NCBI GenBank assembly: GCA_021734345.1
Contig: JAIPJC010000003.1
Coordinates: 1-64,000, forward strand
Direction: 5' to 3'
DNA length: 64,000 nt
Origin: Kiritimatiellales bacterium
Lineage (GTDB): Bacteria; Verrucomicrobiota; Kiritimatiellia; Kiritimatiellales; Pontiellaceae
A program made the translations under genes and the position numbers. Below the pieces are notes generated by a model that had not been told where the DNA came from, did not search any database, and worked only from the letters and a program-made list of their open reading frames with translations. Below, piece by piece: positions 9,113-19,120 of this stretch. How positions within the stretch are numbered: position 1 is the stretch's first letter; every line of letters starts with the position of its first letter.

Positions 9113-12100
9113 TCATTGTTGTGGTTGCTGAAGCTTCTCAAGCGTCACCGGTCCGGTCAACCCGGACGGCAGCAGTTGTGCGTTGGATTTCATCTCCACT
9201 TCCATGGACGTCCAAGTGGTTCGTTGTTGGACAGGCAGCTTGCTATCGCCAAGCAGACGGTTGTTCCATGTATTGGCCACATCGATTTCCAGCTCGTTCA
9301 CTCCCGTCTTCAGGGCGTTTGTGATTTCGATCCGTCCGGGATGGCACCATACGACTCCAATATCCATCCCGTTCAACTTCACACGAGCGATGCTGTTGTA
9401 GTCACCCAGATTAAGGAAATAGCGACCGGAGACCGGTTGCTCGAAGTTAAAGGCGGAACGATACACTGCCGTTCCGCTGTAGTATTTGATTCCCTCTTCC
9501 GCACGGATAGTCCAATCGGCCAGTTGATCGAACCGTACTGTGCCCGGCCCGCCCCATTTGGGATCGAAGGTTACATCCCATGCCGGATCGAGTCTCAGTG
9601 CGGTTTCGAATGCGGGGAAATTATTGCGGCCCGTCGGGGCAGGAAGGCTGCCGGGTTTGCGGAATGCGACCAGATAGGACTGCTGCGGCAGGAATTCCAG
9701 CGGAACCCTAACGCGTCCCGCCTCCCGCGTGAATTGCGGCAGGGCGCACATCTCACCGGTCACCGGATCCCATAGTTCCGGAGCACCCTCGTTCGCGCGG
9801 AATGAAAGGGAAATCGATTTTTTCTCGTCGCTCTGATTGGAAAGGAAATAGACGTCCGCATCGTCTGCGCGACGGTGGATCCATGCGAATCCATCTCCTT
9901 TTCCAAACGAAGCCCTCTCGCCAATTCCTTCGATATCGGGAGAAACGCCGATCACCTTGAGCGCCTCGGCGGCATCGGTGCCGCGGAATACAAAGCCTTT
10001 CCCATAGCGGCCCGACGTAATCTTTTTTCCATCGATCCCGTGCCACAGCCCACTGGCCAGCTTGCGCACCTGTTCGTCGCACGCCGGATAGTTTTCCATG
10101 CTCGGCGAACGCGATGGCGGTTCTCCCAGAACGGCTCCGCCGTCCCGTACAAGGTCGCTGATTTTTTGCAGGAGTTCCGGGCGCATGATTTCGAGCGGCG
10201 GAAGAACGAGCAGACGATATTCCATACCATCGGGCAGAACGAACCGACCATCCTTGACATGAAGGTCACGCATGAGCACTTCGCCGTTCATAAAGTCGTA
10301 GTCGTAACCCGGCGGCAATGCCGGGTCAAGGATGCCGGTCTCCTTCGGCGCGTCCTCGCCGGTGAAGTAGGCCAGATCGGCGACATAATGCCCTTGCTGC
10401 AGGACGGCCTGCGCGCGCCGCAAGCTGGCGATCCAGCCGTCCATGTAGTCGAACCAGGTGTTGTGCCGATTGAACTCGGTTCCAAACCAGGCATTGATGC
10501 CCGGAGCGCGTTCATCGGACTGGTGGATGAAAAGATGCAGAATGAAGAGGTTGATCCCTTCCGCCATGGCCCAATCGCCGCGCTGCTTGAGCGACCACGG
10601 CGTTTGTGTCCAAGGCGTACCGCCGAACGTGAACGACTCGGCCGACACAATAGGTTTGCCATAAATATGGGAGGAAGAACTGGCGATCCGCACTTCGAAA
10701 CTGCCCAGACCGCCCGACGCCCAAAACTCTCCCGCCACCTCGTCCGCCTGTCCGCCATACTGGAGATCCTCGCCCGGGAAACCAAAGTGGCCGTAGTTTT
10801 CCATCCACAGCTTGAGCCCGCGTTCGTGGGCGGCTTCGCGCAACGGCTTCGCGTAATCGGAAGCAACCTTGTCGGCTACGAGGCGCCGCAGATCCCATAG
10901 GAACCGATCCGATTGATCCGGGTTGTTTACCACGCGTCCGGTTAGGACCGGCAACCACGGCAGCGGATCATAATGATACCGGGACCTGAATCCGTCCTGG
11001 AGGTTGTCCGTCCAGTTCTGCGGGCCCATCTCATAGCTGTCCGCAACCACATATTTCCATCCCTTGCGTTCCTCGGGGGAAAGACGGTCCACCAGCTTGC
11101 CCAGATAGGCGTCGAAATGCGCGTTCACATGCGTGGCATTCATCTTGTCCGTTTCCATTCCCCGGCCTTCTTTCGGAGAGGAATTATTTTGAACTCCGGT
11201 CGGAGTCATGCCGACTCTCAGAATGGTCCAATCCCCTGCCGGAATATCCCATATCAATTTCCCGGAGGAATCCATGGACGCACTGATGTTTTGAATCTGC
11301 GATACCCTGGGGGCGTCTTCATTTGATCCGGCCTGCGGTTCCCACAGGTAGGCATCCCACGGCGCGTGCGGGGTCGGGAACATCTGGCCCATTTGCTTTT
11401 CCACATAGCGTTCCAGCCGGGGTGATTCATAAAGCATGATTTCCGCAATGCCGGGTTTCTGGTTGGCCGCCTTGGCACCGGTCAACAGCCCCGTGAAAAC
11501 CAGACGGAATTCGCTGGCCTTCACCGCAGAAAACGCTTCTACCACCGGTCCGAAAAGCATCGGGCCGATATTGGCTTTGTTCAGCCGTTCCATGGTGAAT
11601 TTTTTCACTTGCTGATATTGTCCGGACGAATCTTTGTACTGAAGTTCGCAATCAGCCTTCAGCTGAACTTTGTCCGGAACGATGGTTATATTTCTAACCG
11701 TCACTTCTTCCGGACATTTAATCTCCACAATAAAAGGCTGTTTAACTCCGGCACCGGCAGGGAATGCGCAGACCGTCGAGAGATCACCGTCCAATAACGC
11801 CGCGCCATCCGCGGATGGCGAAGTCGTCACCGTGCTTTTCCGAAGAATGGCTTCCGCCGGATCTTGCGGCGCCTCGGGAACAGCCAGCACGGCGACGTCG
11901 GTGAAGGGCTGGCCCGGAACCGGCAGAACTGCGCTGAATTTTCCAGGCCCGCTGACTTTCGTTTCTGAAACCGCCAGATAGCGCATGGACTGTTCCGGCT
12001 TGACCCACGGACCTCCGGACTGGCTCCATCCCGGACAGTTGAACACGCCGATATCCACGCCCAGCCGCCCGCCTTCCCGAATCGCGTGAGCGGTCAACTC

Positions 12101-12391
12101 CCACCACTCGTCGCTAAACATTTTAACAGAACCCTGGCCTATCGGTGTCGCATCAACATTGCCGATGTACGCCCGGCCAATCCCCACCCTTTTCATCGCC
12201 TCCAGATCCTTGGTGATCCCCTCCTTGGAAATATTGTTGCGCAACCAATACCAATAGACGCCCGGCTTGGTGGAATCGGAGGGATTACAGAAGGCCTCGG
12301 GAAACCCATCTCCACGGGCAGATAAACCCGCAGCGTTGAATAGTCCCGAGATCGCAAGTAATGCAGCTAGATGTCCGTGAATTATTTTCAT
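9113..12391 (-). CDS. Glycoside hydrolase family 106 (alpha-L-rhamnosidase-like), second copy
   Basis: YWYWLRNNISKEGITKDLEAMKRVGIGRAYIGNVD...VFNCPGWSQSGGPW; same fold signature as 5157-9104. Confidence 0.88.
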   Translation of the reverse strand: MKIIHGHLAALLAISGLFNAAGLSARGDGFPEAFCNPSDSTKPGVYWYWLRNNISKEGITKDLEAMKRVGIGRAYIGNVDATPIGQGSVKMFSDEWWELTAHAIREGGRLGVDIGVFNCPGWSQSGGPWVKPEQSMRYLAVSETKVSGPGKFSAVLPVPGQPFTDVAVLAVPEAPQDPAEAILRKSTVTTSPSADGAALLDGDLSTVCAFPAGAGVKQPFIVEIKCPEEVTVRNITIVPDKVQLKADCELQYKDSSGQYQQVKKFTMERLNKANIGPMLFGPVVEAFSAVKASEFRLVFTGLLTGAKAANQKPGIAEIMLYESPRLERYVEKQMGQMFPTPHAPWDAYLWEPQAGSNEDAPRVSQIQNISASMDSSGKLIWDIPAGDWTILRVGMTPTGVQNNSSPKEGRGMETDKMNATHVNAHFDAYLGKLVDRLSPEERKGWKYVVADSYEMGPQNWTDNLQDGFRSRYHYDPLPWLPVLTGRVVNNPDQSDRFLWDLRRLVADKVASDYAKPLREAAHERGLKLWMENYGHFGFPGEDLQYGGQADEVAGEFWASGGLGSFEVRIASSSSHIYGKPIVSAESFTFGGTPWTQTPWSLKQRGDWAMAEGINLFILHLFIHQSDERAPGINAWFGTEFNRHNTWFDYMDGWIASLRRAQAVLQQGHYVADLAYFTGEDAPKETGILDPALPPGYDYDFMNGEVLMRDLHVKDGRFVLPDGMEYRLLVLPPLEIMRPELLQKISDLVRDGGAVLGEPPSRSPSMENYPACDEQVRKLASGLWHGIDGKKITSGRYGKGFVFRGTDAAEALKVIGVSPDIEGIGERASFGKGDGFAWIHRRADDADVYFLSNQSDEKKSISLSFRANEGAPELWDPVTGEMCALPQFTREAGRVRVPLEFLPQQSYLVAFRKPGSLPAPTGRNNFPAFETALRLDPAWDVTFDPKWGGPGTVRFDQLADWTIRAEEGIKYYSGTAVYRSAFNFEQPVSGRYFLNLGDYNSIARVKLNGMDIGVVWCHPGRIEITNALKTGVNELEIDVANTWNNRLLGDSKLPVQQRTTWTSMEVEMKSNAQLLPSGLTGPVTLEKLQQPQQ

Positions 12392-12452
12392 AGATGGGCT
12401 CGAGGTTGTCTGTTTCTACAGCGTTAATGTGGTCATGGTTCCTATCCAAATC

Positions 12453-14501
12453 CTAAGATTTGTTTCTTTCAATTCCCCTCGCGACGGGCGCTGGCGGCGT
12501 TTTCCCATCGGCCTGTTCAAATAATTCGTCGCCGCATGCGGCTTCCGGGTTGTCTAGGCGAAAATAGGTTTCAAAACCGTCGGCAACCGGGAAGTCGGAA
12601 AATACAAGGTCTAGATCTGGAGCCTCGGTCAACGGCCTTCCGGGACTCCAGGCATGGGCTTTTGCCTCAATGGGTTGGCGAACGCCGTCGCGCAAGGGCG
12701 GGGGGAGGAGTCCAACCGAGGTGGAATCGACCGTGATCCCGCTCCAGTTCTTGATTCCTGAAAGTCCGGGGTTGCCTGAAGTGGCGAGGCAGTAAACCTG
12801 CGGACCACATGCGAGGGCGGCATAGCCGGCGTAGAATTCCATGCCGGCGATCCATCGGAATTCCATCGGCAGGTCGAGGGTGACCGAGTCGCCGGGCTTC
12901 CACTCCCGCGTGATCTCGATTCCGCCGGGAACGGGGCTTGCTTCGACCGGATTTCCGTTGACCGCAACAACATGGGATTGTGTCCAGCGTGGAATGCGTA
13001 GCCGCAGGGCGAATCCAACCGCTTTAGCGGGATCAACCGCTAGCGTTACCGTCCCGCCGGACGGATAAGCGGTTTCCTGTTGCAAGACCACGGGGATGCC
13101 GTCCACCTCCAATTTTGCTGTCGAGGGGGTGTAGAGCGAGACGGCGAGCCCCCCTGGAAACGTGTAGTAGATTAGCCTTTCGATATCGGCCCAGAAACGC
13201 TTGTGGTTCCCGTCGCAACAGTGGGCACCCTTGCGGAAATTGCGTTCGCCGCTCAAGCATACGTCATAGCGCATCTGTCCGCTGTTTGGATCCTGGGCGG
13301 CTTCCAGATGGTTGCAGATGGCCCGTTCGATGCAGTCGCCATACGAGAGATCTCCATCCTCCTCGATCAGTTTCGACAACCACCATACCATGTGAACCAC
13401 CGCGCAACCTTCTCCGACCGTTCCCTTCCCGCACTGATCCTCGACCCACCCTTCCGAGCGCGTATTGGCACCGGAAATAAAAATTCCGGGCGCGTCGGAG
13501 TCGGCCATCTTGTCCAGCGTATAGCGCGACATGGCGAACAGTCCGGAGTCTTTCCTTCCTTGTGCTTCGTAGAGTTTGAGCTGGTCGATCAGCCGGGCGA
13601 AGTAGCGGTATGAATGGACTTTCCTTGTAACGGCCGTGGCGTAGGCGTCGTCATTGCCACCAGCGTCCGCATCTGCCTTGCTGCGCATCGGATACAACTC
13701 CTGCCGCCAGTCACGAAGGGATTCCATTTCAATGAACCGCCCGTCGAACGGCGTGCCGGCGATGAAGTCGAGATATTTCCCGTCCCCGGTTGCCTTCTGC
13801 AAGGCGAAGAAAAAATCGGTGATACCGATGGGGGAAAGCTGGCCTGGTTGCTTGGGCGCGGCATCCCAGTACGCCATGATAAAATCGCCATAGCGCCGCG
13901 CCGCTTCCAACGAAGGCTCGTGCCCGAAAAGCCGGTGGTTTTCGACCAAAGCCAGGCAAAGGTAGGACGAATCATGCAAATTCCAACCACGCCAGACCAT
14001 GCCGGCTGGATCGTTTTTTGGATCGGGGCGCTGGATGTTGCCGAGATATCCGTCGGATTCCTGGCTTTGGAGAATGGTTTCAACGATTCGGTTTTTTTCG
14101 GACGTCCAGCGGAGGTTCCCGGAATCCTTGGCATAGTGGATCATGGCCAACAGTGCCTTGCCCAGACCGGTATAGGTGTTGGGATTTGAACGGACATCCT
14201 CCGGACGCATCCGCGTGGTCCAAAGCGAAAGGATCTCCTTATCAAAATCCAGCGGGCCGCTCCGGCCAGTCTGCCGGACTCCGGCGGTGGTGGGATACCA
14301 AACAAGCAGGTCGCGCATCATCAGCGCCTTCCGGTCGGCCAATTCCCCGTCCACATCCACATGAAAAATATCCGCCGCTTCAAATCCAGGATTCCCTTTC
14401 GGCCCGACGTCATAATTCGGTTTAACCGGAACAGCTTCTTCGGCGCACAAGCCAACGAGCGGGATGGATGCGAAAAATCTATATAGGAGCTGCCGTTTCA
14501 T
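12453..14501 (-). CDS. GH127/DUF1680-like (beta-L-arabinofuranosidase family) protein
   Basis: EGWVEDQCGKGTVGEGCAVVHMVWWLSKLI...GAHCCDGNHKRFWADIERLIYYTFPGGLAVSLYTPS; start chosen at MKRQLLYRF. Confidence 0.75.
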   Translation of the reverse strand: MKRQLLYRFFASIPLVGLCAEEAVPVKPNYDVGPKGNPGFEAADIFHVDVDGELADRKALMMRDLLVWYPTTAGVRQTGRSGPLDFDKEILSLWTTRMRPEDVRSNPNTYTGLGKALLAMIHYAKDSGNLRWTSEKNRIVETILQSQESDGYLGNIQRPDPKNDPAGMVWRGWNLHDSSYLCLALVENHRLFGHEPSLEAARRYGDFIMAYWDAAPKQPGQLSPIGITDFFFALQKATGDGKYLDFIAGTPFDGRFIEMESLRDWRQELYPMRSKADADAGGNDDAYATAVTRKVHSYRYFARLIDQLKLYEAQGRKDSGLFAMSRYTLDKMADSDAPGIFISGANTRSEGWVEDQCGKGTVGEGCAVVHMVWWLSKLIEEDGDLSYGDCIERAICNHLEAAQDPNSGQMRYDVCLSGERNFRKGAHCCDGNHKRFWADIERLIYYTFPGGLAVSLYTPSTAKLEVDGIPVVLQQETAYPSGGTVTLAVDPAKAVGFALRLRIPRWTQSHVVAVNGNPVEASPVPGGIEITREWKPGDSVTLDLPMEFRWIAGMEFYAGYAALACGPQVYCLATSGNPGLSGIKNWSGITVDSTSVGLLPPPLRDGVRQPIEAKAHAWSPGRPLTEAPDLDLVFSDFPVADGFETYFRLDNPEAACGDELFEQADGKTPPAPVARGIERNKS

Positions 14502-14573
14502 AAAATCCTCTGCGGACCACCTTCTGTACACCTAAAAATTGACCCGTATGGTCAATCTTCTCCCCTCTCCATT

Positions 14574-16100
14574 TTATTTCCGTGGCATTCCCGGAACCGG
14601 ATCGGTGCGATGGATGGTGGTCTTGCCCTGCCAGACGGCGGTGTCGGAATCCGGATCGTATGTCAGCAGGCGTCCGCCGGTTTCGCTGCCGGGCGCAGGA
14701 AGCGATTCTGTCTTGGGCATCCATTTCCGGTGTTCCGCCAGCACGCTGGCATACTCGGGATTCTGCGCGAGGTTGTTCCATTCGTGCGGATCGTCCTGCA
14801 TGTCGTACAGCTCCTCGCTGCCGTCGGCATAGTGGATGTAGCGCCAACGTTCGCTGCAAATGCTGTGGTTGCCCGCGTTGGCTGTGGTGATGGCTGGCCG
14901 GTCGGCCGAGGTTTTGCAATCTTCAAGCTGAGGGCGGATGCTGACGCCGTCCAGACCGGTACGCGGCGGCAGGCCGCAGAGGTCGACGAGCGTGGGATAG
15001 ATATCGAGCATTTCGACCGGCTGGGTGCAGCGGCCGCCCGGCGCGACGCCCGGCCCGGCAAAGATCAAAGGCGTGCGGGTGCTGCGCGCCCAGAGCGTGT
15101 TCTTGCCGGTGATCTCCTTTTCGCCGAGGTGGTAGCCGTTGTCGCCCCACAGCACCACAATCGTGTTTTCGGACAGTCCGGCTTCGTCCAAGGCGGAGAG
15201 TATCCGTCCGACCTGCGCATCGATGAAACTGGTCGCCGCAAGGTATGCGTGAACCATGTTGCGCCATTGGCCGTATTGCTGGACCTCGTTCAAGCGATGC
15301 TCCGGCAGCAGCCAGTGGAGGTACCACGAAAAATGCGGCAGTCCGGCGCGTTCGTCCGGCTTGATCTTCGGGAGGATGCTGTCGTCGTCCGGATAGAGAT
15401 CCCACCATTTCGGCGACACATAGACCGGCACATGTGGCAGGTGGAATCCGGCGGCGAGGAAGAAAGGTTGGCTCTTCGGGGCATTGCGGATTTGATCCGC
15501 CGCCCAGGTCGCCAATTGGTAATCCCCCGCGTCCTCGTCGCGATGCGGGAATACGCCCCAGTCGATGATCGGATTCGGCATCGGATCGATCAACCGCTTC
15601 GCCGGCTTTGCGCCCACACGGTCGCGCAGGCCGCCCCATTCGTCAAACTCGTCGGCTTGCTTCCCGACCTGATGGTAAACCTTTCCGTTCGCATACGTCC
15701 GGTAGCCGTGATCGTGGAAGTACTGCGGCAGGGCGACCCAATCCTTCCATTGCGGCACATCCCTGAAATAGGGGCTCAAGGCGTAGATGCCGGTGGTGGA
15801 CGGACGAAGCCCCATCATCACCGACGTGCGCGACGGATTGCAAAGCGGCGCCTGCACCTGCGCGTTCAGGCAGGCCACGCCGCGCGCGGCCAGCGTATCC
15901 ATGTTCGGGGTTTTCACCCCCGGATGCCCGCCGAACGCACCGACCCAGTCGTTCTGGTCATCAATGACAATCATCAGGACATTCGGCCTATCCGCAGAAG
16001 CTGCCGCCTGCGCCCTTCCGGCACCAAACAGCATTGCGACCGCGACAAAACCGCCGATCCAGTCCGTTGCATGGGAGAGTTTTATTTTTCTAGTCTTCAT
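14574..16100 (-). CDS. Sulfatase (iduronate-2-sulfatase-like, S1 family)
   Basis: fGly motif APLCNPSRTSVMMGLRPSTTGIY; LMIVIDDQNDWVGAFGGHPGVKTPNMD; LWGDNGYHLGEKEITGKNTLW. Confidence 0.93.
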   Translation of the reverse strand: MKTRKIKLSHATDWIGGFVAVAMLFGAGRAQAAASADRPNVLMIVIDDQNDWVGAFGGHPGVKTPNMDTLAARGVACLNAQVQAPLCNPSRTSVMMGLRPSTTGIYALSPYFRDVPQWKDWVALPQYFHDHGYRTYANGKVYHQVGKQADEFDEWGGLRDRVGAKPAKRLIDPMPNPIIDWGVFPHRDEDAGDYQLATWAADQIRNAPKSQPFFLAAGFHLPHVPVYVSPKWWDLYPDDDSILPKIKPDERAGLPHFSWYLHWLLPEHRLNEVQQYGQWRNMVHAYLAATSFIDAQVGRILSALDEAGLSENTIVVLWGDNGYHLGEKEITGKNTLWARSTRTPLIFAGPGVAPGGRCTQPVEMLDIYPTLVDLCGLPPRTGLDGVSIRPQLEDCKTSADRPAITTANAGNHSICSERWRYIHYADGSEELYDMQDDPHEWNNLAQNPEYASVLAEHRKWMPKTESLPAPGSETGGRLLTYDPDSDTAVWQGKTTIHRTDPVPGMPRK

Positions 16101-16156
16101 GGGATCCTCTGCGTTGCCTCTACCTGGGTTGCTATTTTCGCCAAAGGCATATAGCC

Positions 16157-16175
16157 ATGTCCGGCAGCCGGACAT
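16157..16175. promoter_or_regulatory. Perfect dyad ATGTCCGG-CAG-CCGGACAT in a divergent intergenic region; candidate operator
   Basis: Read directly; lies between the sulfatase start (16100, -) and XylR start (16224, +). Confidence 0.5.
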
Positions 16176-16223
16176 CAATTTTTTTATTTTATAAATACCG
16201 GCGCTTCTTTATAAAAACGCCAA

Positions 16224-17384
16224 ATGAAAAACATTGCGCTTATTTTCGCCTTCCAGGAAAACTCCCTTTTCGCACGGAAGCTGATACGTGGCATCACGGC
16301 CTACCGGAAAGAACACCGCATGCCGTGGCAAACCCATTTGGTCGACTGGCCTTCGTTCGATCCGAAAATATTCAAGCGGCAACAATACGACGGCATCATC
16401 GGCATTCTTCCGCCAGGCTACAATCCCGCCGGAGTTCCCTGCATCCACATCGCCGGACATCGCATCGGAAACGGTTCCGACAGCTACTGCATTGGACAGG
16501 ACAACGAAAGCATGGTCCGCATGGCGGTGGAGCATCTCTGGCGGAAAGGGTATCGCCGCCTCGCCCTATGCGGCTATCCACGGTCTTCCACCCTGCTTTG
16601 GCAGGAGGAACGGATCGAAGCCTTCCGGCAGGTTTGCGCCGATTACGGTGCCGTGCCGGACCTGCTTTTTCCTGGTCGCCGTGCCGAACCGGCCGAAAAA
16701 AAATATTTGTTTCTCGAACAGGCACTGAAGTCGCTTGCCGTTCCGGCAGGCATCGTTGCCATCAACGACTTCCGGGCACTGGACGTGATGGAGGCGGTGA
16801 AACGGGCCAGACTTCGCATCCCTGAACAGATTGCCGTCGCCGGAATCGACAATGACGAAATGCTCTGCAGCATTTCCACGCCGCCGCTCACCAGCATCGA
16901 ACACTTCCCGGAAAAGAAGGGATACCACGCGGCCGGCATGCTGGACGCGCTACTGCGGGGCGAACGTGAAATCCCATCGTTTGTCCCCTCCCTGCAACTG
17001 GTCGAGCGTGGTTCGACCCATACGCTGGTTCATGAAAACCAGCCGCTGCGCATTGCGATGGAATACATTCAACACAACGCCGGGTCCATGCTGCGGACGG
17101 AAGATGTGGCGCAGGCAAGCGGGGTTTCGCGGGCAGCCATCGAACGGATATTCCGCACCGACCTGCGCAGTAGCGTGAACCGGGAAATCACCGCCGCGCG
17201 GGTATCGCTCGCCAAACGCAGGCTATCGGAAACCGACACGCCACTGAAGGAAATCGCTGTGCAATGCGGCTTCCGGAACGTGCACTATTTCACCACGGTA
17301 TTGAAAAAATGCACCGGCCTTTCACCCGGAGCCTACCGAGCCGCGATCCGCAAGAATCTCAATCAGGATCCGGACATGCCATGA
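16224..17384 (+). CDS. XylR-type transcriptional regulator (LacI-like sensor domain + AraC HTH)
   Basis: MKNIALIFAFQENSLFARKLIRGITAYRK...DNDEMLCSISTPPLTSIE; C-terminal LKEIAVQCGFRNVHYFTTVLKKCTGLSPGAYR. Confidence 0.9.
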   Translation: MKNIALIFAFQENSLFARKLIRGITAYRKEHRMPWQTHLVDWPSFDPKIFKRQQYDGIIGILPPGYNPAGVPCIHIAGHRIGNGSDSYCIGQDNESMVRMAVEHLWRKGYRRLALCGYPRSSTLLWQEERIEAFRQVCADYGAVPDLLFPGRRAEPAEKKYLFLEQALKSLAVPAGIVAINDFRALDVMEAVKRARLRIPEQIAVAGIDNDEMLCSISTPPLTSIEHFPEKKGYHAAGMLDALLRGEREIPSFVPSLQLVERGSTHTLVHENQPLRIAMEYIQHNAGSMLRTEDVAQASGVSRAAIERIFRTDLRSSVNREITAARVSLAKRRLSETDTPLKEIAVQCGFRNVHYFTTVLKKCTGLSPGAYRAAIRKNLNQDPDMP

Positions 17385-17403
17385 ACTCCACTTCAGGTGG
17401 GTC

Positions 17404-18873
17404 TCAATCGAGATAATCCGGGCGGAAGACCTTGACCGGCGGTTTGTTTGCCCTGAATTTCTTCCACGCCTTTTTGGTTTCCGGATCGTTGTAGTCCGGC
17501 AACGGCAGATCCTTGAGGATTGCTTCAAACCGTTTACGGGCCATTATCACCTCCGGATCGAGGGATTCGGTGACATCCCGGTATCCAACCGTTGGATCTT
17601 TCGGCCCGTTCGATTCCAGTGCGGCCAGCGGCGGCAGTACGCCATAGCCGGTGGATTCGTCCCGCTCGTTGCCGCAGTCGTAGAAGCGCCCGTAGCCATC
17701 GAGCAGCCAGCGTTCATCCCGCAGCCAGCGGGCGTTGTTATACTCAAGAAAGATCCATTCGCGCGGTTCGAACGCCTGTCCCTTCAAATACGGAGCAAAG
17801 CTATGTCCGTCGATCCCCACCGGAACTTCCGCGCTGCCCAGCTCGGCCAGCGTGGGCAGGATGTCGCTGAAATCCACCAGCACCGGACTGTGGTTGCGCG
17901 GCTTGACCAGCTTCGGGCTCCAGACGATGAACGGCACATGCGGAGCGACTTCCGATTCAAATTTTCCTTTTCCATACCCTGGCGTTCCGTTGTCGCCGGC
18001 GACCATGATGATGGTGTTGTCGAGAATCCCCAACTCGTCCAGCCGGTCGACAATCAACTTCAACTTGCGATCCAGAAACTGCATGTTGGACGCCAGCGAT
18101 CCAGCGATCTTCTTCCCGGTCGGATCCCCAGTTGGATTGCATTCCGGAACGTCCGTATAGAACCAATTACCAGCCATCGGTGTGTTGCCACGATGGGCCA
18201 TGTGCGGCAGATTGGAGGGCCAATAGAGGAAGAACGGTTTTTCTTTGTTGCGTGTAATAAAGTCGAGAATGCGCTCGCTCTCCATCTGCGGACCGAAATC
18301 CTCCGGGCCGGTAGGCACACCTTTTCCGTTGTCGATTTCTCCGGGATGCCAGTACCACGAAACGGCATACATGCCGTTCGTCGTCATTTCGGCACTCGTG
18401 TATGGGCCGTCGTAGCCATCCCACCATTGCGTGGTGCAGTATTCATCAAACCCGTAATCTACCGGCGAGCCGCCGAAGTGGATCTTTCCGTACCATGCGC
18501 TGACATAGCCCGCCTTTTCCAAAACCTGGCCAATCAGGGTATGCCGGGGATTTTTCCATAGTGGAATATTCGGCGCGACTGCGTTCTCGAAATTTCCCTG
18601 TTTGAATGGATATTGACCCGTCTGTAAAAGCGCGCGCGACGGGCCGCAGGTCGACGACGCCCACGCACTCTCAAACAGCACCCCCTCGTTCGCCATTTTT
18701 TCAATGGTGGGAAGTTCGATTCCATTCGGGTTGTAGCAACGCAAATCCTTGGCCGAGACATCATCCGCCAGCACAAACACAATATTCGGTTTCGCCACCT
18801 GTGCCGCACCGGACAGGCCAACCATTGCAGTGGTCGCCAGCGCGAACGTAAAAGATCCAATCATACGGTTCAT
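17404..18873 (-). CDS. Sulfatase (arylsulfatase A-like, S1 family)
   Basis: fGly motif SSTCGPSRALLQTGQYP; NIVFVLADDVSAKDLRCYNPNGIELPTIEK. The track's extension to 18987 is translated repeat (CSSVAAKQG), so MNRMIGSF at 18873 is preferred. Confidence 0.93.
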   Translation of the reverse strand: MNRMIGSFTFALATTAMVGLSGAAQVAKPNIVFVLADDVSAKDLRCYNPNGIELPTIEKMANEGVLFESAWASSTCGPSRALLQTGQYPFKQGNFENAVAPNIPLWKNPRHTLIGQVLEKAGYVSAWYGKIHFGGSPVDYGFDEYCTTQWWDGYDGPYTSAEMTTNGMYAVSWYWHPGEIDNGKGVPTGPEDFGPQMESERILDFITRNKEKPFFLYWPSNLPHMAHRGNTPMAGNWFYTDVPECNPTGDPTGKKIAGSLASNMQFLDRKLKLIVDRLDELGILDNTIIMVAGDNGTPGYGKGKFESEVAPHVPFIVWSPKLVKPRNHSPVLVDFSDILPTLAELGSAEVPVGIDGHSFAPYLKGQAFEPREWIFLEYNNARWLRDERWLLDGYGRFYDCGNERDESTGYGVLPPLAALESNGPKDPTVGYRDVTESLDPEVIMARKRFEAILKDLPLPDYNDPETKKAWKKFRANKPPVKVFRPDYLD

Positions 18874-18912
18874 ATCATGCCTTCCTTTTGCTTTGGCCCC
18901 TCTCCTAAACCA

Positions 18913-19105
18913 CGCGCCTTGCTTCGCTGCGACGCTACTACAAACCTTTTCGCCTTGCTTCGCTGCGACGCTACTACATCCTTTCAAATCTTTCCTGTAC
19001 GTAGTAGGCGCGCAGGCGCAGCCAAGAGCCGTCCCCCGGCAACGCGCCTTGCTTCGCTGCGACGCTACTACAAACCTTTTCGCCTTGCTTCGCTGCGACG
19101 CTACT
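18913..19105. repeat. REP-like repeat cluster: four A arms and one inverted B arm, including a 64-bp exact direct duplication
   Basis: ACGCGCCTTGCTTCGCTGCGACGCTACTACA arms; GTACGTAGTAGGCGCGCAGGCGCAGCCAAG inverted arm at about 18998. Confidence 0.85.
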
Positions 19106-19120
19106 CCATGCGGTTTGGAA

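Noticed and set aside
14610-16154. 514-aa plus-strand ORF opposite the sulfatase
   Set aside because: Antisense shadow of a GC-rich coding region with a clear sulfatase on the other strand.
18874-18987. N-terminal extension of the sulfatase (MKGCSSVAAKQGEKVCSSVAAKQG...)
   Set aside because: It is translated REP sequence; the signal peptide begins at MNRMIGSF (18873).
18913-19105. Possible CRISPR-like array (repeated ~30-bp units)
   Set aside because: Spacing is irregular, arms are inverted as well as direct, spacers are not unique, and no cas genes are present. The REP/RAYT explanation fits better.
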